Below are positions 31,006 through 40,463 of a stretch of DNA of 64,000 bases, piece after piece. This DNA comes from Streptomyces sp. PR69. Lineage in GTDB: Bacteria > Actinomycetota > Actinomycetes > Streptomycetales > Streptomycetaceae. The stretch spans positions 124,001 to 188,000 of the forward strand of contig NZ_JAOWCB010000011.1 of the NCBI RefSeq assembly GCF_026420845.1. The letters are read 5' to 3'. The notes under the pieces were generated by a model that saw only the letters and a program-made list of their open reading frames with translations, had not been told where the DNA came from and did no database searches. The translations under genes were made by a program, and so were the position numbers. The first letter of the stretch is position 1; every line of letters begins with the position of its first letter.

Positions 31006-31719
31006 CTAGGACCAGGCGGCGACGAAGTAGCCGACGCCGTAAGGGGCGTCGTCGTAGAGGAGCTGCCCGGACAGCCGCGCCCCCTCGGCCGCGCCCGCGA
31101 GCACCTGCCACGGGGCGCGCCCTGCCGCCTGGAGCTCCCGCGCCAGCGACGCGTCCAGCGCCGTCAGCGCTCGGATGTCGGCGCCGGCCAGGGCCCGGGA
31201 GACCTCCGCGTCGAAGCCGGCGGCGCGCTCGTCCAGATAGCCGGGCGCCTTGAGGGTGCGGCACGCGGCGCCGTCTCCCAGCACGAGCAGCGCCACCCGA
31301 CCGGCGCGGGCGGAGAGCTCCCGGCCCAGGGCCGCACAGCGGTCCGCGGCGAGACTCTCCTCGACGGCGACGCCCTCCAGCGGAGTGTCCGCCCAGCGCA
31401 CCCTGTCCAGCAGCCAGGCGCCCACGGCGAGCGAGGGCGGCAGCGGCCGCTCGGGCACTGCGCCGCCCGCCCGCCCGAGGGTGACGGACAGATCCACCCC
31501 GAAGCCCCGGAAAGAGCCCCGGGCCCCCTCGGGATGGTCCCCCGCCTGCCCGGGGGCCGCCGGACCGACTGCCACGAGGCGATCGGGTCTGGCCGCGGCG
31601 AGCACACCCAGGGCGTCGGCGCACGCGGTCCGGGCGGCGTCCAGCTCGGGGGCGGCCCCTGCGGCGACCTCGGGCACGAGCAGGGGAGGACAGGGGCAGA
31701 CAGCGGCGGCTACGAGCAT
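31006..31719 (-). CDS. Class III extradiol dioxygenase (LigB)-like protein
   Basis: 237 residues. The overall layout matches the LigB-like subunit family (COG3885-type): MLVAAAVCPCPPLLVPEVAAG at the start, DRLVAVGP, a central PLPPSLAVGAWLLDRV, and LLVLGDGAACRTLKAPGYLDERA. In related proteins the first loop usually reads HPP with a metal-binding His; here it is CPP (codon TGT), so iron-dependent ring cleavage is doubtful. It begins 10 bp after miaB ends on the same strand and is therefore cotranscribed with a tRNA thiolation gene. Function unknown; no aromatic-degradation genes are near. Confidence 0.75.
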   Translation of the reverse strand: MLVAAAVCPCPPLLVPEVAAGAAPELDAARTACADALGVLAAARPDRLVAVGPAAPGQAGDHPEGARGSFRGFGVDLSVTLGRAGGAVPERPLPPSLAVGAWLLDRVRWADTPLEGVAVEESLAADRCAALGRELSARAGRVALLVLGDGAACRTLKAPGYLDERAAGFDAEVSRALAGADIRALTALDASLARELQAAGRAPWQVLAGAAEGARLSGQLLYDDAPYGVGYFVAAWS

Positions 31720-31729
31720 GATCGGCAGC

Positions 31730-33220
31730 CTAGCCGCGTACGGAGCAGCCGCTCGTCGCCTGCGGCAGCGGGGCGGGGACGCCGACGGAGGGCAGGCCCA
31801 GCATCACCCCGGCCGGCTTGGCCGCTTCCGCCGCGTTCCGCTTCTCCCAGGCGTCGCCCGCGCGCGTGCGGCGCACCGCCTGCACCGGGCCCTCGGCCAG
31901 CAGATGGTGCGGCGCGGCGTAGCTGACCTCCACGGTCACCACGTCGCCGGGGCGCACCTCCTCCTCGGGCTTGGCGAAGTGGACGAGGCGGTTGTCCTGA
32001 GCGCGGCCGGAGAGCCGCCGGGTGGCGTCGTCCTTGCGGCCCTCGCCCTCCGCGACCATGACCTCGAGGGTGCGGCCGACCTGCTTCTTGTTCTCCTCCC
32101 AGGAGATCTCCTCCTGAAGGGCGACCAGCCGCATATAGCGCTCCTGCACGACCTCCTTGGGGATCTGGCCGTCCATCTCGGCCGCGGGCGTGCCGGGCCG
32201 CTTGGAGTACTGGAAGGTGAAGGCGTTGGCGAAGCGCGCCTCGCGCACCGTGTGGAGGGTCTGTTCGAAGTCCTCCTCGGTCTCGCCGGGGAAGCCCACG
32301 ATGATGTCGGTGGAGATCGCCGCGTGCGGGATGGCCTCGCGGACCTTCCGGATGATGGTCAGGAAGCGCTCCTGCCGGTAGGAGCGGCGCATCGCCTTCA
32401 GGACGGCGTCCGAGCCGGACTGGAGCGGCATGTGCAGCTGCGGCATGACGTTCGGCGTCTCTGCCATCGCGGCGATCACGTCGTCGGTGAAGTCGCGGGG
32501 ATGTGGCGAGGTGAAGCGGACCCGCTCAAGGCCCTCGATCTTTCCACAGGCGCGCAGCAGCTTGCTGAACGCCTCGCGGTCGCCGATGTCGGAGCCGTAC
32601 GCGTTGACGTTCTGGCCGAGCAGGGTGATCTCGGAGACGCCCTCGGCGACCAGGGCCTCGATCTCGGCGAGGATGTCGCCGGGGCGGCGGTCCTTCTCCT
32701 TGCCGCGCAGCGCGGGCACGATGCAGAAGGTGCAGGTGTTGTTGCAGCCGACGGAGATCGAGACCCACGCGGCGTATGCGGACTCCCGGCGGGTCGGCAG
32801 CGTGGACGGGAACGCCTCCAGCGACTCGGCGATCTCGACCTGCGCCTCCTCCTGGACGCGGGCGCGCTCCAGCAGCACCGGCAGCTTGCCGATGTTGTGG
32901 GTGCCGAAGACGACGTCGACCCACGGCGCCTTCTTGACGATGGTGTCACGGTCCTTCTGCGCCAGGCAGCCGCCGACGGCGATCTGCATGCCGGGCCGCC
33001 TGGACTTCACCGGCGCGAGCCGGCCGAGGTTGCCGTACAGCTTGTTGTCGGCGTTCTCCCGCACGGCGCAGGTGTTGAAGACGACGACGTCGGCCTCGCC
33101 CTCCGCGCCTTCGGGCGCGCGCACATAGCCGGCGTCCTCCAGCAGGCCGGAGAGCCGCTCGGAGTCGTGGACGTTCATCTGGCACCCGTAGGTGCGCACC
33201 TCGTATGTTTTGGCACTCAT
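31730..33220 (-). CDS. miaB: tRNA-2-methylthio-N6-dimethylallyladenosine synthase
   Basis: 496 residues from ATG 33220 ([20 protein letters not shown]). Radical SAM methylthiotransferase that converts i6A37 to ms2i6A37 in tRNA. The N-terminal domain has the auxiliary-cluster cysteines Cys13, Cys51 ([10 protein letters not shown]) and Cys85 (VGGCLAQ). The radical SAM motif is Cys159/Cys163/Cys166 in [12 protein letters not shown]. The TRAM domain ([14 protein letters not shown]...[11 protein letters not shown]) is near the C-terminus, followed by a ~50-residue extension. It completes the pathway begun by MiaA. Divergent from the TAXI gene (97 bp). Confidence 0.97.
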   Translation of the reverse strand: MSAKTYEVRTYGCQMNVHDSERLSGLLEDAGYVRAPEGAEGEADVVVFNTCAVRENADNKLYGNLGRLAPVKSRRPGMQIAVGGCLAQKDRDTIVKKAPWVDVVFGTHNIGKLPVLLERARVQEEAQVEIAESLEAFPSTLPTRRESAYAAWVSISVGCNNTCTFCIVPALRGKEKDRRPGDILAEIEALVAEGVSEITLLGQNVNAYGSDIGDREAFSKLLRACGKIEGLERVRFTSPHPRDFTDDVIAAMAETPNVMPQLHMPLQSGSDAVLKAMRRSYRQERFLTIIRKVREAIPHAAISTDIIVGFPGETEEDFEQTLHTVREARFANAFTFQYSKRPGTPAAEMDGQIPKEVVQERYMRLVALQEEISWEENKKQVGRTLEVMVAEGEGRKDDATRRLSGRAQDNRLVHFAKPEEEVRPGDVVTVEVSYAAPHHLLAEGPVQAVRRTRAGDAWEKRNAAEAAKPAGVMLGLPSVGVPAPLPQATSGCSVRG

Positions 33221-33317
33221 CGCGCCACCAGGGTACGGGGTGACAGTCGCCTTCCGCTTCTGGCTTCTCCAAGCCAGGGCCTGGCAACTACAGCGAGTGA
33301 GCTGGCAGGATCGCGGC

Positions 33318-34361
33318 ATGTTCTCGGCGTCCCGAGCGCTTTCGGCGTTCACTGCATTCACCGCTCTCCCGGTGTTCCGCCGCCTGAGCCGCCGCCGTGC
33401 GCTGACCGGCGCGGTGGCCGGGCTGGCGGTGTCCGGGCTGCTGCTGTGGTGGCTGCTGCCGATCGGGGCGTCGTCGCCGAGCGGTTCTCTCGTCTTCAGC
33501 ACAGGGGTGAGCAAGGGCGTCTACCAGCGGTACGGGGCGCTGCTCAAAGGCGCCCTCGACCGTGATCTGCCGGATGTGGACATAGAGCTGCGGACCAGCG
33601 AGGGCTCACAGCAGAATCTGGCTCGGGTGACATCCGGCGAGGCGGACTTCACCATCGCCACGGCCGACGCCGTCGCCAAGTACAAGCGGGACGGGCTGCC
33701 CGGCGCGGCGGAGCTGCGCGGCTGCGCCCGGCTCTACGACGACTATGTGCAGCTGATCGTGCCCATGGCGTCGGATGTGAAGTCGGCGGGGGATCTGCGG
33801 GGCAAGCGGGTCGGCGTGGGGCATGACGGCTCGGGTGTGCGGATCATCGCCGACCGGCTGCTGAAGGCGGCGGACCTGGACCCAGAGAAGGACATCACAC
33901 CCGTTCCGGAGGGTCTGGACACACTGCCGGGCCGGCTGGAGCGCGGCGAGATAGACGCGTTCTTCTGGTCGGGCGGGCTGCCCACGGCCACGGTGCAGCA
34001 GCTGTCGGAGCGGTTCTCGATCCGGCTGGTGCCGCTGGAGGAGGAGCTGGTGGAGCGGCTGCACGCGGCTGGCGACCCCACGAGCTACTACCGCTCGGCC
34101 GTGATACAGCCGAATGCGTACTTCCATGTGCAGGACGGCCAGGCCGTGCCGACGGTCGCGGTGGCGAATCTGCTGGTGACGACGGACCGGATGGACCCGG
34201 AGATGGCCGAGGGAGTCACCCGCACAGTGATCAACAGCCGGGACAGCATAGGCCAGTCGGTCCACCCGGCCCAGCGCGTGGATCTGCGCACCGCCGTCTA
34301 TACGGACCCGCTGCCGCTGCACCGGGGCGCCCGGCACTACTACCGCTCGGTCAAGCCCTGA
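33318..34361 (+). CDS. TAXI family TRAP-type solute-binding protein
   Basis: 347 residues from ATG 33318 (CAGGATCGCGGC upstream). The N-terminus has Arg-rich sequence then one hydrophobic helix ([20 protein letters not shown], residues ~29-48) without a lipobox Cys, so it is either cleaved or stays as a membrane anchor. The rest is a TAXI fold: [70 protein letters not shown] and [20 protein letters not shown] proteins normally feed a TRAP permease, sometimes binding glutamate-like acids; no TRAP membrane gene is here. It converges on gluK, ending 15 bp from its stop, and may be functionally tied to that sensor. Confidence 0.85.
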   Translation: MFSASRALSAFTAFTALPVFRRLSRRRALTGAVAGLAVSGLLLWWLLPIGASSPSGSLVFSTGVSKGVYQRYGALLKGALDRDLPDVDIELRTSEGSQQNLARVTSGEADFTIATADAVAKYKRDGLPGAAELRGCARLYDDYVQLIVPMASDVKSAGDLRGKRVGVGHDGSGVRIIADRLLKAADLDPEKDITPVPEGLDTLPGRLERGEIDAFFWSGGLPTATVQQLSERFSIRLVPLEEELVERLHAAGDPTSYYRSAVIQPNAYFHVQDGQAVPTVAVANLLVTTDRMDPEMAEGVTRTVINSRDSIGQSVHPAQRVDLRTAVYTDPLPLHRGARHYYRSVKP

Positions 34362-34400
34362 GGCAAGCCCTGAGGACTACCGCTCGCTCAGGCCTTGAGG
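34339..34400. repeat. Duplication spanning two convergent stop codons
   Basis: CAAGCCCTGAGG occurs twice in perfect tandem (34352-34363, 34364-34375). A larger 25-bp unit starting ACTACCGCTCG (34339-34363) recurs at 34376-34400 with three differences. The left copy encodes the TAXI C-terminus (YYRSVKP-stop); the right copy, read on the other strand, supplies the end of gluK (QGLSER-stop). Confidence 0.8.
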
Positions 34401-35855
34401 CGTACGTCCGCCCCCGGTGCGAGCAGGGCCTTGCCCCGCAGTTCCCCGCTTCGTCACTGCGGCGGTGTCGTCCGGGGCCGTACGCGGGACGGTGACCGTC
34501 ACCCTCAGGCCGTGCGGCTCCTGGTGGGTGTAGGAGATCGAGCCGCCGCCCGCTGAGAGCAGGGCGCGCGAGATGGACAGGCCCAGCCCCGAGCCCTTGA
34601 CGTTCTGGTGCCGGCCGCTGCGCCAGAAGCGGTCGCCGATACGGGCCAGTTCCTCGTCGGTCAGGCCGGGGCCGCGGTCGATGACGTCGATCCGCGACAC
34701 CTCGCCGTGCGCGGCGGCGGAGACGGTGACGTCTTCTCCCCGCGGGGTGAACTTCAGCGCATTGTCGATCACTGCGTCCAGGGCGCTGGAGAGCGCGACG
34801 GGGTCGGCCCATGCGGTGACGGGGGCCGTCCGGTCGCTCAGCCGGACGCCTCGCTCGTCGGCGAGGGGACGCCAGGCCGCGACCCGCTCGGCGGCCAGCT
34901 CGCCCACGTCGACCAGCTGCAGGTCCGCACCGGCGTGCTCGGCCAGCGCCAGATCGAGGAGGTCGTCGAGCACTTGCGCCAGCCGCTTGCCCTCCGTGCG
35001 CACCGAGGCGATCTCCTCATTGCCCGCGGGCAGTTCGAGCGCGAGCAGCTCGATACGCAGCAGCAGCGCGGCCAGGGGGTTGCGCAGCTGGTGGGAGGCG
35101 TCGGCGACGAAGGCCCGCTGCTGTTCGAGGACTTCTTCCACGTTGTCGGCCATCTCGTTGAACGAGCGGGCGAGCCTGCGCAGCTCCGGGGGACCGCTCG
35201 CCGCCGCGACGCGCGACTTCATCCGGCCCGTCGCTATGTCGTGGGTGGCCGCGTCAAGGATGCGTACGGGCCGCAGCACCCAGCCCGTGAGCCGAAAGGC
35301 CGCGCCCACGGCGAGCAGCATCGCCGCGGCCTCGCCGGCGACGATCAGCAGCCAGCCGCGCAGCACCCGAGAGCGCAGTTGATCGGTGGGCGAGTCGGTG
35401 AAGACGACGGCGACCACATCGCCGTCCCGCACCACGGGCGAGGCGACGACGAGCCGGGCGTCGGTCTGCCAGGGCCAGACCTGCGGCGGGTCCGAGCTGC
35501 GCCGCCCGGACAGCGCCTCCTGGAAGGCTTCCCGGCTGTCACCGGTTTCGGGCACCCACCAGTCCTGCGGGGCGCGGGCCATCGTGGAGTCGTTGTAGTA
35601 GAAGACGCCCGCATTGATGTCGTAGGTGTCGTGGTAGCGGTCGAGCTGCGCCTGAAGGGTGGAGCGCCGTTCGTCGAGGACGGGCCCCTCGGTGACGAAC
35701 TGCGCCAGGGCCGCGAATCGCACGGTGTCGTCGATCCGGTCGACGACGACCTGCTGCTGCTGTGCTGCGGCGAGGCTGACGGCGAGCGGAAAGCCGAGCG
35801 CCAGCAGCACGCCCGCCATGAGGACGATGAGCAGCGGGAGAAGTCGGGTGCGCAC
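34377..35855 (-). CDS. gluK: Sensor histidine kinase GluK
   Basis: 492 residues from GTG 35855. Two membrane helices (residues ~3-30 and ~168-190) flank an extracytoplasmic domain of ~135 residues containing YDINAGVFYYNDSTMARAPQDWW. A HAMP segment follows, then the dimerisation box FVADASHQLRNPL with the phosphorylated His, the N box DAVIDNALKFTP, and the G boxes DRGPGLT and GSGLGLSISRALL. In S. coelicolor the pair next to gluABCD was reported as GluR-GluK, sensing extracellular glutamate and controlling its uptake; name assigned by position and similarity. It starts 19 bp after gluR. The C-terminal ~35 residues are a non-conserved tail. Confidence 0.9.
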   Translation of the reverse strand: MRTRLLPLLIVLMAGVLLALGFPLAVSLAAAQQQQVVVDRIDDTVRFAALAQFVTEGPVLDERRSTLQAQLDRYHDTYDINAGVFYYNDSTMARAPQDWWVPETGDSREAFQEALSGRRSSDPPQVWPWQTDARLVVASPVVRDGDVVAVVFTDSPTDQLRSRVLRGWLLIVAGEAAAMLLAVGAAFRLTGWVLRPVRILDAATHDIATGRMKSRVAAASGPPELRRLARSFNEMADNVEEVLEQQRAFVADASHQLRNPLAALLLRIELLALELPAGNEEIASVRTEGKRLAQVLDDLLDLALAEHAGADLQLVDVGELAAERVAAWRPLADERGVRLSDRTAPVTAWADPVALSSALDAVIDNALKFTPRGEDVTVSAAAHGEVSRIDVIDRGPGLTDEELARIGDRFWRSGRHQNVKGSGLGLSISRALLSAGGGSISYTHQEPHGLRVTVTVPRTAPDDTAAVTKRGTAGQGPARTGGGRTPQGLSER

Positions 35856-35874
35856 GGGGGTCTGCGGGCCCTGG

Positions 35875-36597
35875 TCAGTCGCCGGACGCGACGCCGGACG
35901 CCGGTACGACGAGGCGGTAGCCGATGCCGCGCACGGTCTCGATCAGGGACGGCATCCGGAGTTTGGAGCGCAGCGAGGCGACATGCACCTCCAGCGTGCG
36001 TCCGGTCCCCTCCCAACTCGTCCGCCACACCTCGCTGATGATCTGCTCCCGGCGGAAGACGACACCGGGCCGCTGGGCGAGCAGCGCCAGCAGATCGAAT
36101 TCCTTGCGGGTGAGCTGCACCGTCTCGCCGTCGACGCTGACGCGCCGCGTCGGGAGTTCGACGGTGACGGCGCCGAGCCGCAGCGCATCCTCCTCGGAGC
36201 CCGGGACGGCGTCGTCTCCCCCCGTGGTGCGCCGGCTGACGGCGTGGATGCGGGCCAGCAGTTCTCCCGTGTCATAGGGCTTGACGACATAGTCGTCCGC
36301 GCCGATGTTCAGTCCGTGTATCCGCGAGCGCACATCCGAGCGCGCGGTGACCATGATCACGGGGGTGGAGGTGAGCTTTCTGATCTTTCCGCAGACCTGG
36401 TAGCCGTCCTGGTCGGGCAGGCCCAGGTCCAGCAGGATGACCCCGAAGGGGGGCCTGCCTTCGTTCTTCGCGGGCAGGAGCGAGTGCAGCGCCTCCTCGC
36501 CGTTGCGCGCGTGCACCACTTCGAAGCCATGGCGTGCGAGCACGGCGGAGAGAGCGGCGGCGACATGGTCGTCGTCCTCCACGAGCAGCAGTCTCAT
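35875..36597 (-). CDS. gluR: Response regulator GluR (OmpR family)
   Basis: 240 residues from ATG 36597 (GGGGGAGTC upstream). Receiver domain: [12 protein letters not shown] with the acidic pocket, phosphoacceptor Asp in [16 protein letters not shown], Thr in IMVTARSD and Lys in DYVVKPYD. A linker ~residues 125-140 leads to the winged-helix output domain: [33 protein letters not shown] and the C-terminal hairpin [11 protein letters not shown]. It is divergent from gluA and cotranscribed with gluK, so it is the presumed activator of glutamate uptake genes as described for S. coelicolor GluR. Confidence 0.92.
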   Translation of the reverse strand: MRLLLVEDDDHVAAALSAVLARHGFEVVHARNGEEALHSLLPAKNEGRPPFGVILLDLGLPDQDGYQVCGKIRKLTSTPVIMVTARSDVRSRIHGLNIGADDYVVKPYDTGELLARIHAVSRRTTGGDDAVPGSEEDALRLGAVTVELPTRRVSVDGETVQLTRKEFDLLALLAQRPGVVFRREQIISEVWRTSWEGTGRTLEVHVASLRSKLRMPSLIETVRGIGYRLVVPASGVASGD

Positions 36598-36937
36598 GAC
36601 TCCCCCTCTCCCCCTTCCGTTCGCGCGGTCGTCATCTTCACCCAGTGCGCGGTTCATGGTCATCCGGTGCTGTGGTGCGTGCGCGGTTCGTCCGCTCGTC
36701 CGGCATCCGAACGTGAGGCACCCAGGGCATCAAGTCCGATGCCCGCCATGCAGTCAAGGGGCTTCCCGTTACTGGGCGGTTTCCGTTATGCACCCGGTAC
36801 TCCGAACCCGGCCCCGTTCACACATAGTGTCCGGTTGCGGCCGGATCGTTATGCTCAATTTCCGCTCAGATGTACTGACGCTGGTCGGACCCGGTGATTA
36901 CTGTCCCCTCAACCGAGGAGGACGGAGCAAGAAGCCG
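36598..36937. promoter_or_regulatory. Divergent gluR/gluA promoter region
   Basis: About 340 bases, relatively A/T-rich near 36770-36900 for this genome. It should contain the GluR operator and both promoters. I note TTATGCT around 36848-36854 as a possible -10 for gluA, but no matching -35 is convincing, and I cannot define the GluR site by eye. No ORF with a ribosome site. Confidence 0.5.
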
Positions 36938-37732
36938 ATGAGCGGAGTGTCAGTGACCAAGGACGCCGGGGACGCCGGGGACGCCGTTCCCGCGTCGGGC
37001 GACCTGGTCGTGCTGAGCTGTGTCAACAAGCACTTCGGCGCGTTGCATGTGCTCCAGGACATCGACCTGACGATCGCCCGCGGCGAGGTCGTGGTCGTGA
37101 TCGGACCGTCGGGGTCCGGGAAGTCCACGCTGTGCCGCACGATCAACCGCCTGGAGACCATCGACTCCGGCGCGATCACGATCGACGGGAAGGCGCTGCC
37201 CCAGGAGGGCAGGGAGCTGGCCCGGCTGCGCGCCGACGTCGGAATGGTGTTCCAGTCGTTCAATCTCTTCGCACACAAGACAGTGCTGGAGAATGTGACG
37301 CTGGGGCAGCTCAAGGTCCGCAAGACGGACAAGAAGGCGGCCGAGGAGAAGGCCCGCGCCCTGCTTGACCGCGTGGGGGTGGGCTCCCAGGCGGACAAGT
37401 ACCCGGCGCAGCTCTCCGGCGGTCAGCAGCAACGCGTCGCCATCGCGCGGGCGCTGGCGATGGACCCCAAGGTCATGCTCTTCGACGAGCCGACCTCCGC
37501 CCTGGACCCCGAGATGATCAACGAGGTCCTTGAGGTCATGCAGCAGCTGGCGCGGGACGGGATGACGATGGTGGTCGTCACCCATGAGATGGGCTTCGCC
37601 CGCTCCGCCGCCAATCGCGTGGTGTTCATGGCGGACGGCAGGATCGTCGAGGAGGCGACCCCCGACGAGTTCTTCAACAACCCGCGCAGCGACCGGGCCA
37701 AGGACTTCCTGTCGAAGATCCTTCACCACTGA
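36938..37732 (+). CDS. gluA: Glutamate ABC transporter ATP-binding protein
   Basis: 264 residues from ATG 36938. ATPase subunit of a polar amino acid importer. Walker [13 protein letters not shown] loop [12 protein letters not shown] signature [14 protein letters not shown], Walker [15 protein letters not shown] and switch His in [13 protein letters not shown] are all present in standard order. The first ~20 residues are variable. The start is a compromise, because the best GGAG-like sequence (GAGGAGGACGGAG) is 12 or more bases upstream; a GTG slightly downstream is possible. First gene of gluABCD and divergent from gluR. The adjacency to GluRK and the SBP support glutamate as substrate. Confidence 0.95.
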   Translation: MSGVSVTKDAGDAGDAVPASGDLVVLSCVNKHFGALHVLQDIDLTIARGEVVVVIGPSGSGKSTLCRTINRLETIDSGAITIDGKALPQEGRELARLRADVGMVFQSFNLFAHKTVLENVTLGQLKVRKTDKKAAEEKARALLDRVGVGSQADKYPAQLSGGQQQRVAIARALAMDPKVMLFDEPTSALDPEMINEVLEVMQQLARDGMTMVVVTHEMGFARSAANRVVFMADGRIVEEATPDEFFNNPRSDRAKDFLSKILHH

Positions 37733-37820
37733 TCGCGGTGCCGGCCTCAGCGGCGGGCGCTGATTGCAGTTCGACAGGACCAGCTCACCATCGATCGATC
37801 TATCCGAGGGAAGTTCACCC

Positions 37821-38648
37821 ATGAAGCTCCACAAGGCAAGCGCGGCCGTCGCCGCCGTTCTGACCCTCTCCCTGGCCGCCACGGCCTGCGGCTCCGGCGA
37901 GGGCTCGGGCAGCGACGGTGACAAGATCACCATTGGCATCAAGTTCGACCAGCCCGGCCTGGGCCTGAAGACGCCGGACGGCAAGTACACCGGCTTTGAC
38001 GTCGACGTCGCCACATATGTCGCCAAGGAGCTGGGTTACGAGGCCTCGGACATCGTCTGGAAGCAGGCGCCCAGCGCCGAGCGCGAGAACCTGATCAAGA
38101 ACGGCGATGTGAAGTTCGTGGTCGCCACCTACTCGATCACCGACAAGCGCAAGCAGGAGGTGGACTTCGCAGGCCCGTATCTGCTGGCCCACCAGGACCT
38201 GCTGGTCCGCGCCGATGACTCCTCCATCACCAAGGTCGAGGACCTCAACACCAAGAAGCTGTGCTCGGTGACCGGCTCCACCTCGGCGCAGAACGTCAAG
38301 AACAAGCTGGCCCCCGATGCCGATCTGCAGCAGCTCGGCGGGTACTCGGAGTGCCTGACCGGCCTGGAGAACGGCGCGGTCGACGCCCTGACCACCGATG
38401 ACTCCATCCTGGCCGGCTTCGCCGCGCAGCAGCAGCACCAGGGCAAGTTCAAGCTCGCCGGCCTGAAGATGAGCGACGAGCACTACGGCATCGGGCTCAA
38501 GAAGGGCGACAAGGACCTCCAGAGCAAGATCAACAAGGCGCTGGAGAAGATGAAGTCCGACAAGTCCTGGGACAAGTTCGTGAAGGCGAACTTCGGCCCG
38601 GCCAACTACAAGAACGAGCCCGCCCCGGAGATCACCGAGGCCAGCTGA
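37821..38648 (+). CDS. gluB: Glutamate ABC transporter substrate-binding lipoprotein
   Basis: 275 residues from ATG 37821 (GAGGGAAGTTCACCC). A lipoprotein signal ends LSLAATAC with Cys23. The mature part is a cluster F (SBP_bac_3) binding protein for polar amino acids: ITIGIKFDQPGLGLKTPDGKYTGFDVDVA, WKQAPSAERENLIKNGDVKFVVATYSITDKRK with the ligand-contact Arg region, and NGAVDALTTDDSILAGFA. It captures glutamate outside the membrane for GluC/GluD. An 88-bp spacer follows gluA, and a strong hairpin lies right after the gene, which could raise its mRNA level relative to the permease genes. Confidence 0.95.
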   Translation: MKLHKASAAVAAVLTLSLAATACGSGEGSGSDGDKITIGIKFDQPGLGLKTPDGKYTGFDVDVATYVAKELGYEASDIVWKQAPSAERENLIKNGDVKFVVATYSITDKRKQEVDFAGPYLLAHQDLLVRADDSSITKVEDLNTKKLCSVTGSTSAQNVKNKLAPDADLQQLGGYSECLTGLENGAVDALTTDDSILAGFAAQQQHQGKFKLAGLKMSDEHYGIGLKKGDKDLQSKINKALEKMKSDKSWDKFVKANFGPANYKNEPAPEITEAS

Positions 38649-38659
38649 GGCAGCGGTGA

Positions 38660-38690
38660 CGCGCCGCCGACCGCATTGGTCGGCGGCGCG
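38660..38690 (+). terminator. Hairpin between gluB and gluC
   Basis: A perfect 13-bp stem CGCGCCGCCGACC/GGTCGGCGGCGCG with 5-nt loop GCATT, 11 bp after the gluB stop. In binding-protein operons such a hairpin often causes partial termination or 3' stabilisation, giving excess binding protein. Confidence 0.75.
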
Positions 38691-38725
38691 CGCCACGATC
38701 CGACCACGGGAGAGCGCGGGGCAAC

Positions 38726-39400
38726 GTGTTCGACTTTCTTGATTCCGGGCAGTACGACCTGCTCGGCGCCTTCTGGGTGACGGTCCAGCTCACCCTCTAC
38801 TCGGCGATAGGTTCCCTGATATGGGGAACACTGCTGGCCGGCATGCGGGTCAGCCCGGTGCCGCTGATGCGGACCTTCGGAACCGGCTATGTCAATGTCG
38901 TCCGCAACACTCCGCTGACGATCATCATCATCGGCTGTTCGCTCGGGCTCAGCCAGACACTGGGCATCAACCTCGGCGCCGACAACTTCAAGGACATCGG
39001 GTTCCGCCTCGCCGTCCTGGGCCTCACCGCCTACACCGGCACCTTCGTCTGTGAGGCGCTGCGCTCCGGCATCAACACGGTGCCGGTCGGACAGGCGGAG
39101 GCGGCCCGCGCCCTGGGACTGAGCTTCACCCAGGTGCTGAGGCTGATCGTGCTGCCCCAGGCGTTCCGCTCGGCCGTCACCCCGCTGGCGAACGTGCTGA
39201 TCGCTCTGACGAAGAACACCACCGTGGCCGCGGCGATCGGTGTCGGCGAGGCCGCACTCCTGATGAAGGAAATGGTCGAGAACGAGGCCCAGGCGCTCTT
39301 CACCGTCTTCGGCGTCTTCGCCTTCGGCTTCGTCGTTCTGACTCTCCCCACCGGCCTGCTGCTCGGCTGGGTGGCCAAGCGTGTGGCGGTGAAGCGATGA
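38726..39400 (+). CDS. gluC: Glutamate ABC transporter permease
   Basis: 224 residues from GTG 38726. HisM-type inner membrane permease with about five hydrophobic helices. The EAA loop that docks on GluA is visible as INTVPVGQAEAARALGLSFTQVLRLIVLPQAFR. The N-terminus MFDFLDSGQYDLLGAFWVTVQLTLYS is typical of amino acid permeases. The stop overlaps the gluD start (ATGA at 39397-39400), so translation is coupled and the two form a heterodimeric pore. Confidence 0.95.
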   Translation: MFDFLDSGQYDLLGAFWVTVQLTLYSAIGSLIWGTLLAGMRVSPVPLMRTFGTGYVNVVRNTPLTIIIIGCSLGLSQTLGINLGADNFKDIGFRLAVLGLTAYTGTFVCEALRSGINTVPVGQAEAARALGLSFTQVLRLIVLPQAFRSAVTPLANVLIALTKNTTVAAAIGVGEAALLMKEMVENEAQALFTVFGVFAFGFVVLTLPTGLLLGWVAKRVAVKR

Positions 39401-40275
39401 CCTCCGTTCTGTATGACTCCCCCGGCCCCAGGGCCAAGGTGCGCAACTACGTCTACACAGCCGTGTTCTGTGTGGTCTTCGCCCTCGCCGCCTGGTGGGT
39501 CCTGGCGAAGATGGCCGACAAGGACCAGCTGGCGGCGGACAAGTGGAGCCCGTTCATCACGGACTCCCGGGTGTGGACCACCTATCTGCTGCCCGGTCTG
39601 TGGGAGACCGCGAAGGCGGCCGCTCTAGCCCTGGTGATCGCACTGCCGCTGGGCGCGCTGCTCGGCATCGCCCGGCTCTCCGACCACGCCTGGATCCGGG
39701 TGCCTGTCGGGGCCGTGGTCGAGTTCTTCCGGGCCATCCCGGTGCTGCTGATGATGGTGTTCGCCAGCGCGCTGTTCGTGCAGTTCACGACGCTCTCGTC
39801 GGACATCCGGCCGCTGTACGCGGTGGTGACCGGCCTGGTCCTGTACAACGCCTCGGTCATCGCCGAGATCGTGCGCGCGGGCATCCTCTCCCTGCCTCGC
39901 GGCCAGACCGACGCGGCGAAGGCCATCGGCATGCGCAAGGGCCAGACCATGACCCATGTGCTGCTGCCGCAGGCCGTGACGGCGATGCTGCCGGCGCTGG
40001 TCAGCCAGCTGGTCGTGATCGTCAAGGACACGGCGCTCGGCGGCGCCCTCCTCGGCCTCGCGGAACTGATGACGCAGACCCGCAACATCCCGGCGAACTA
40101 CGGCGCGAACACCATCGCCGCGCTCACCGTGATCGCCGGTTTGTACGTCGTCGTCAACTTCGCGCTGACCAGCTTTGCGAGCTGGCTGGAGGGCCGGGTC
40201 CGGCGGGCGAAGAAGGGCAGCGGCGCGGTCGTCGACATCAAGACGGTGGACGCCGGGGGCGGCGGAGCCGCCTGA
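39397..40275 (+). CDS. gluD: Glutamate ABC transporter permease
   Basis: 292 residues. Second HisM-type permease. A first hydrophobic helix (VFCVVFALAAWWVLA) is followed by a periplasmic segment and the core helices starting TYLLPGLWETAKAAALALVIALPLG. EAA loop: GILSLPRGQTDAAKAIGMRKGQTMTHVLLPQAVT. The C-terminal ~25 residues are basic then Gly-rich and cytoplasmic. It shares four bases with gluC and is followed by a terminator-like hairpin, ending the operon. Confidence 0.95.
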   Translation: MTSVLYDSPGPRAKVRNYVYTAVFCVVFALAAWWVLAKMADKDQLAADKWSPFITDSRVWTTYLLPGLWETAKAAALALVIALPLGALLGIARLSDHAWIRVPVGAVVEFFRAIPVLLMMVFASALFVQFTTLSSDIRPLYAVVTGLVLYNASVIAEIVRAGILSLPRGQTDAAKAIGMRKGQTMTHVLLPQAVTAMLPALVSQLVVIVKDTALGGALLGLAELMTQTRNIPANYGANTIAALTVIAGLYVVVNFALTSFASWLEGRVRRAKKGSGAVVDIKTVDAGGGGAA

Positions 40276-40295
40276 CGGGCTGACAGAGAGCGGCA

Positions 40296-40325
40296 AGGGG
40301 CGGTGGCGACGGCGTCACCGCCCCT
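40296..40325 (+). terminator. Terminator after gluABCD
   Basis: A 10-bp stem AGGGGCGGTG...CACCGCCCCT with a 10-nt loop, 21 bp after the gluD stop. Confidence 0.75.
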
Positions 40326-40463
40326 CCCCGTGTGCCGCCCGCGGTGGCTGAAGCCCCGTCACTTGACGCGGACACCGGCAGTGGGTTGCATACGTTCTGT
40401 GATCAAGCACCGGGCTCCCTCCGTACCTCCCCGTATGAACCTCCGGGCCCCGGGAGCCGCGCC

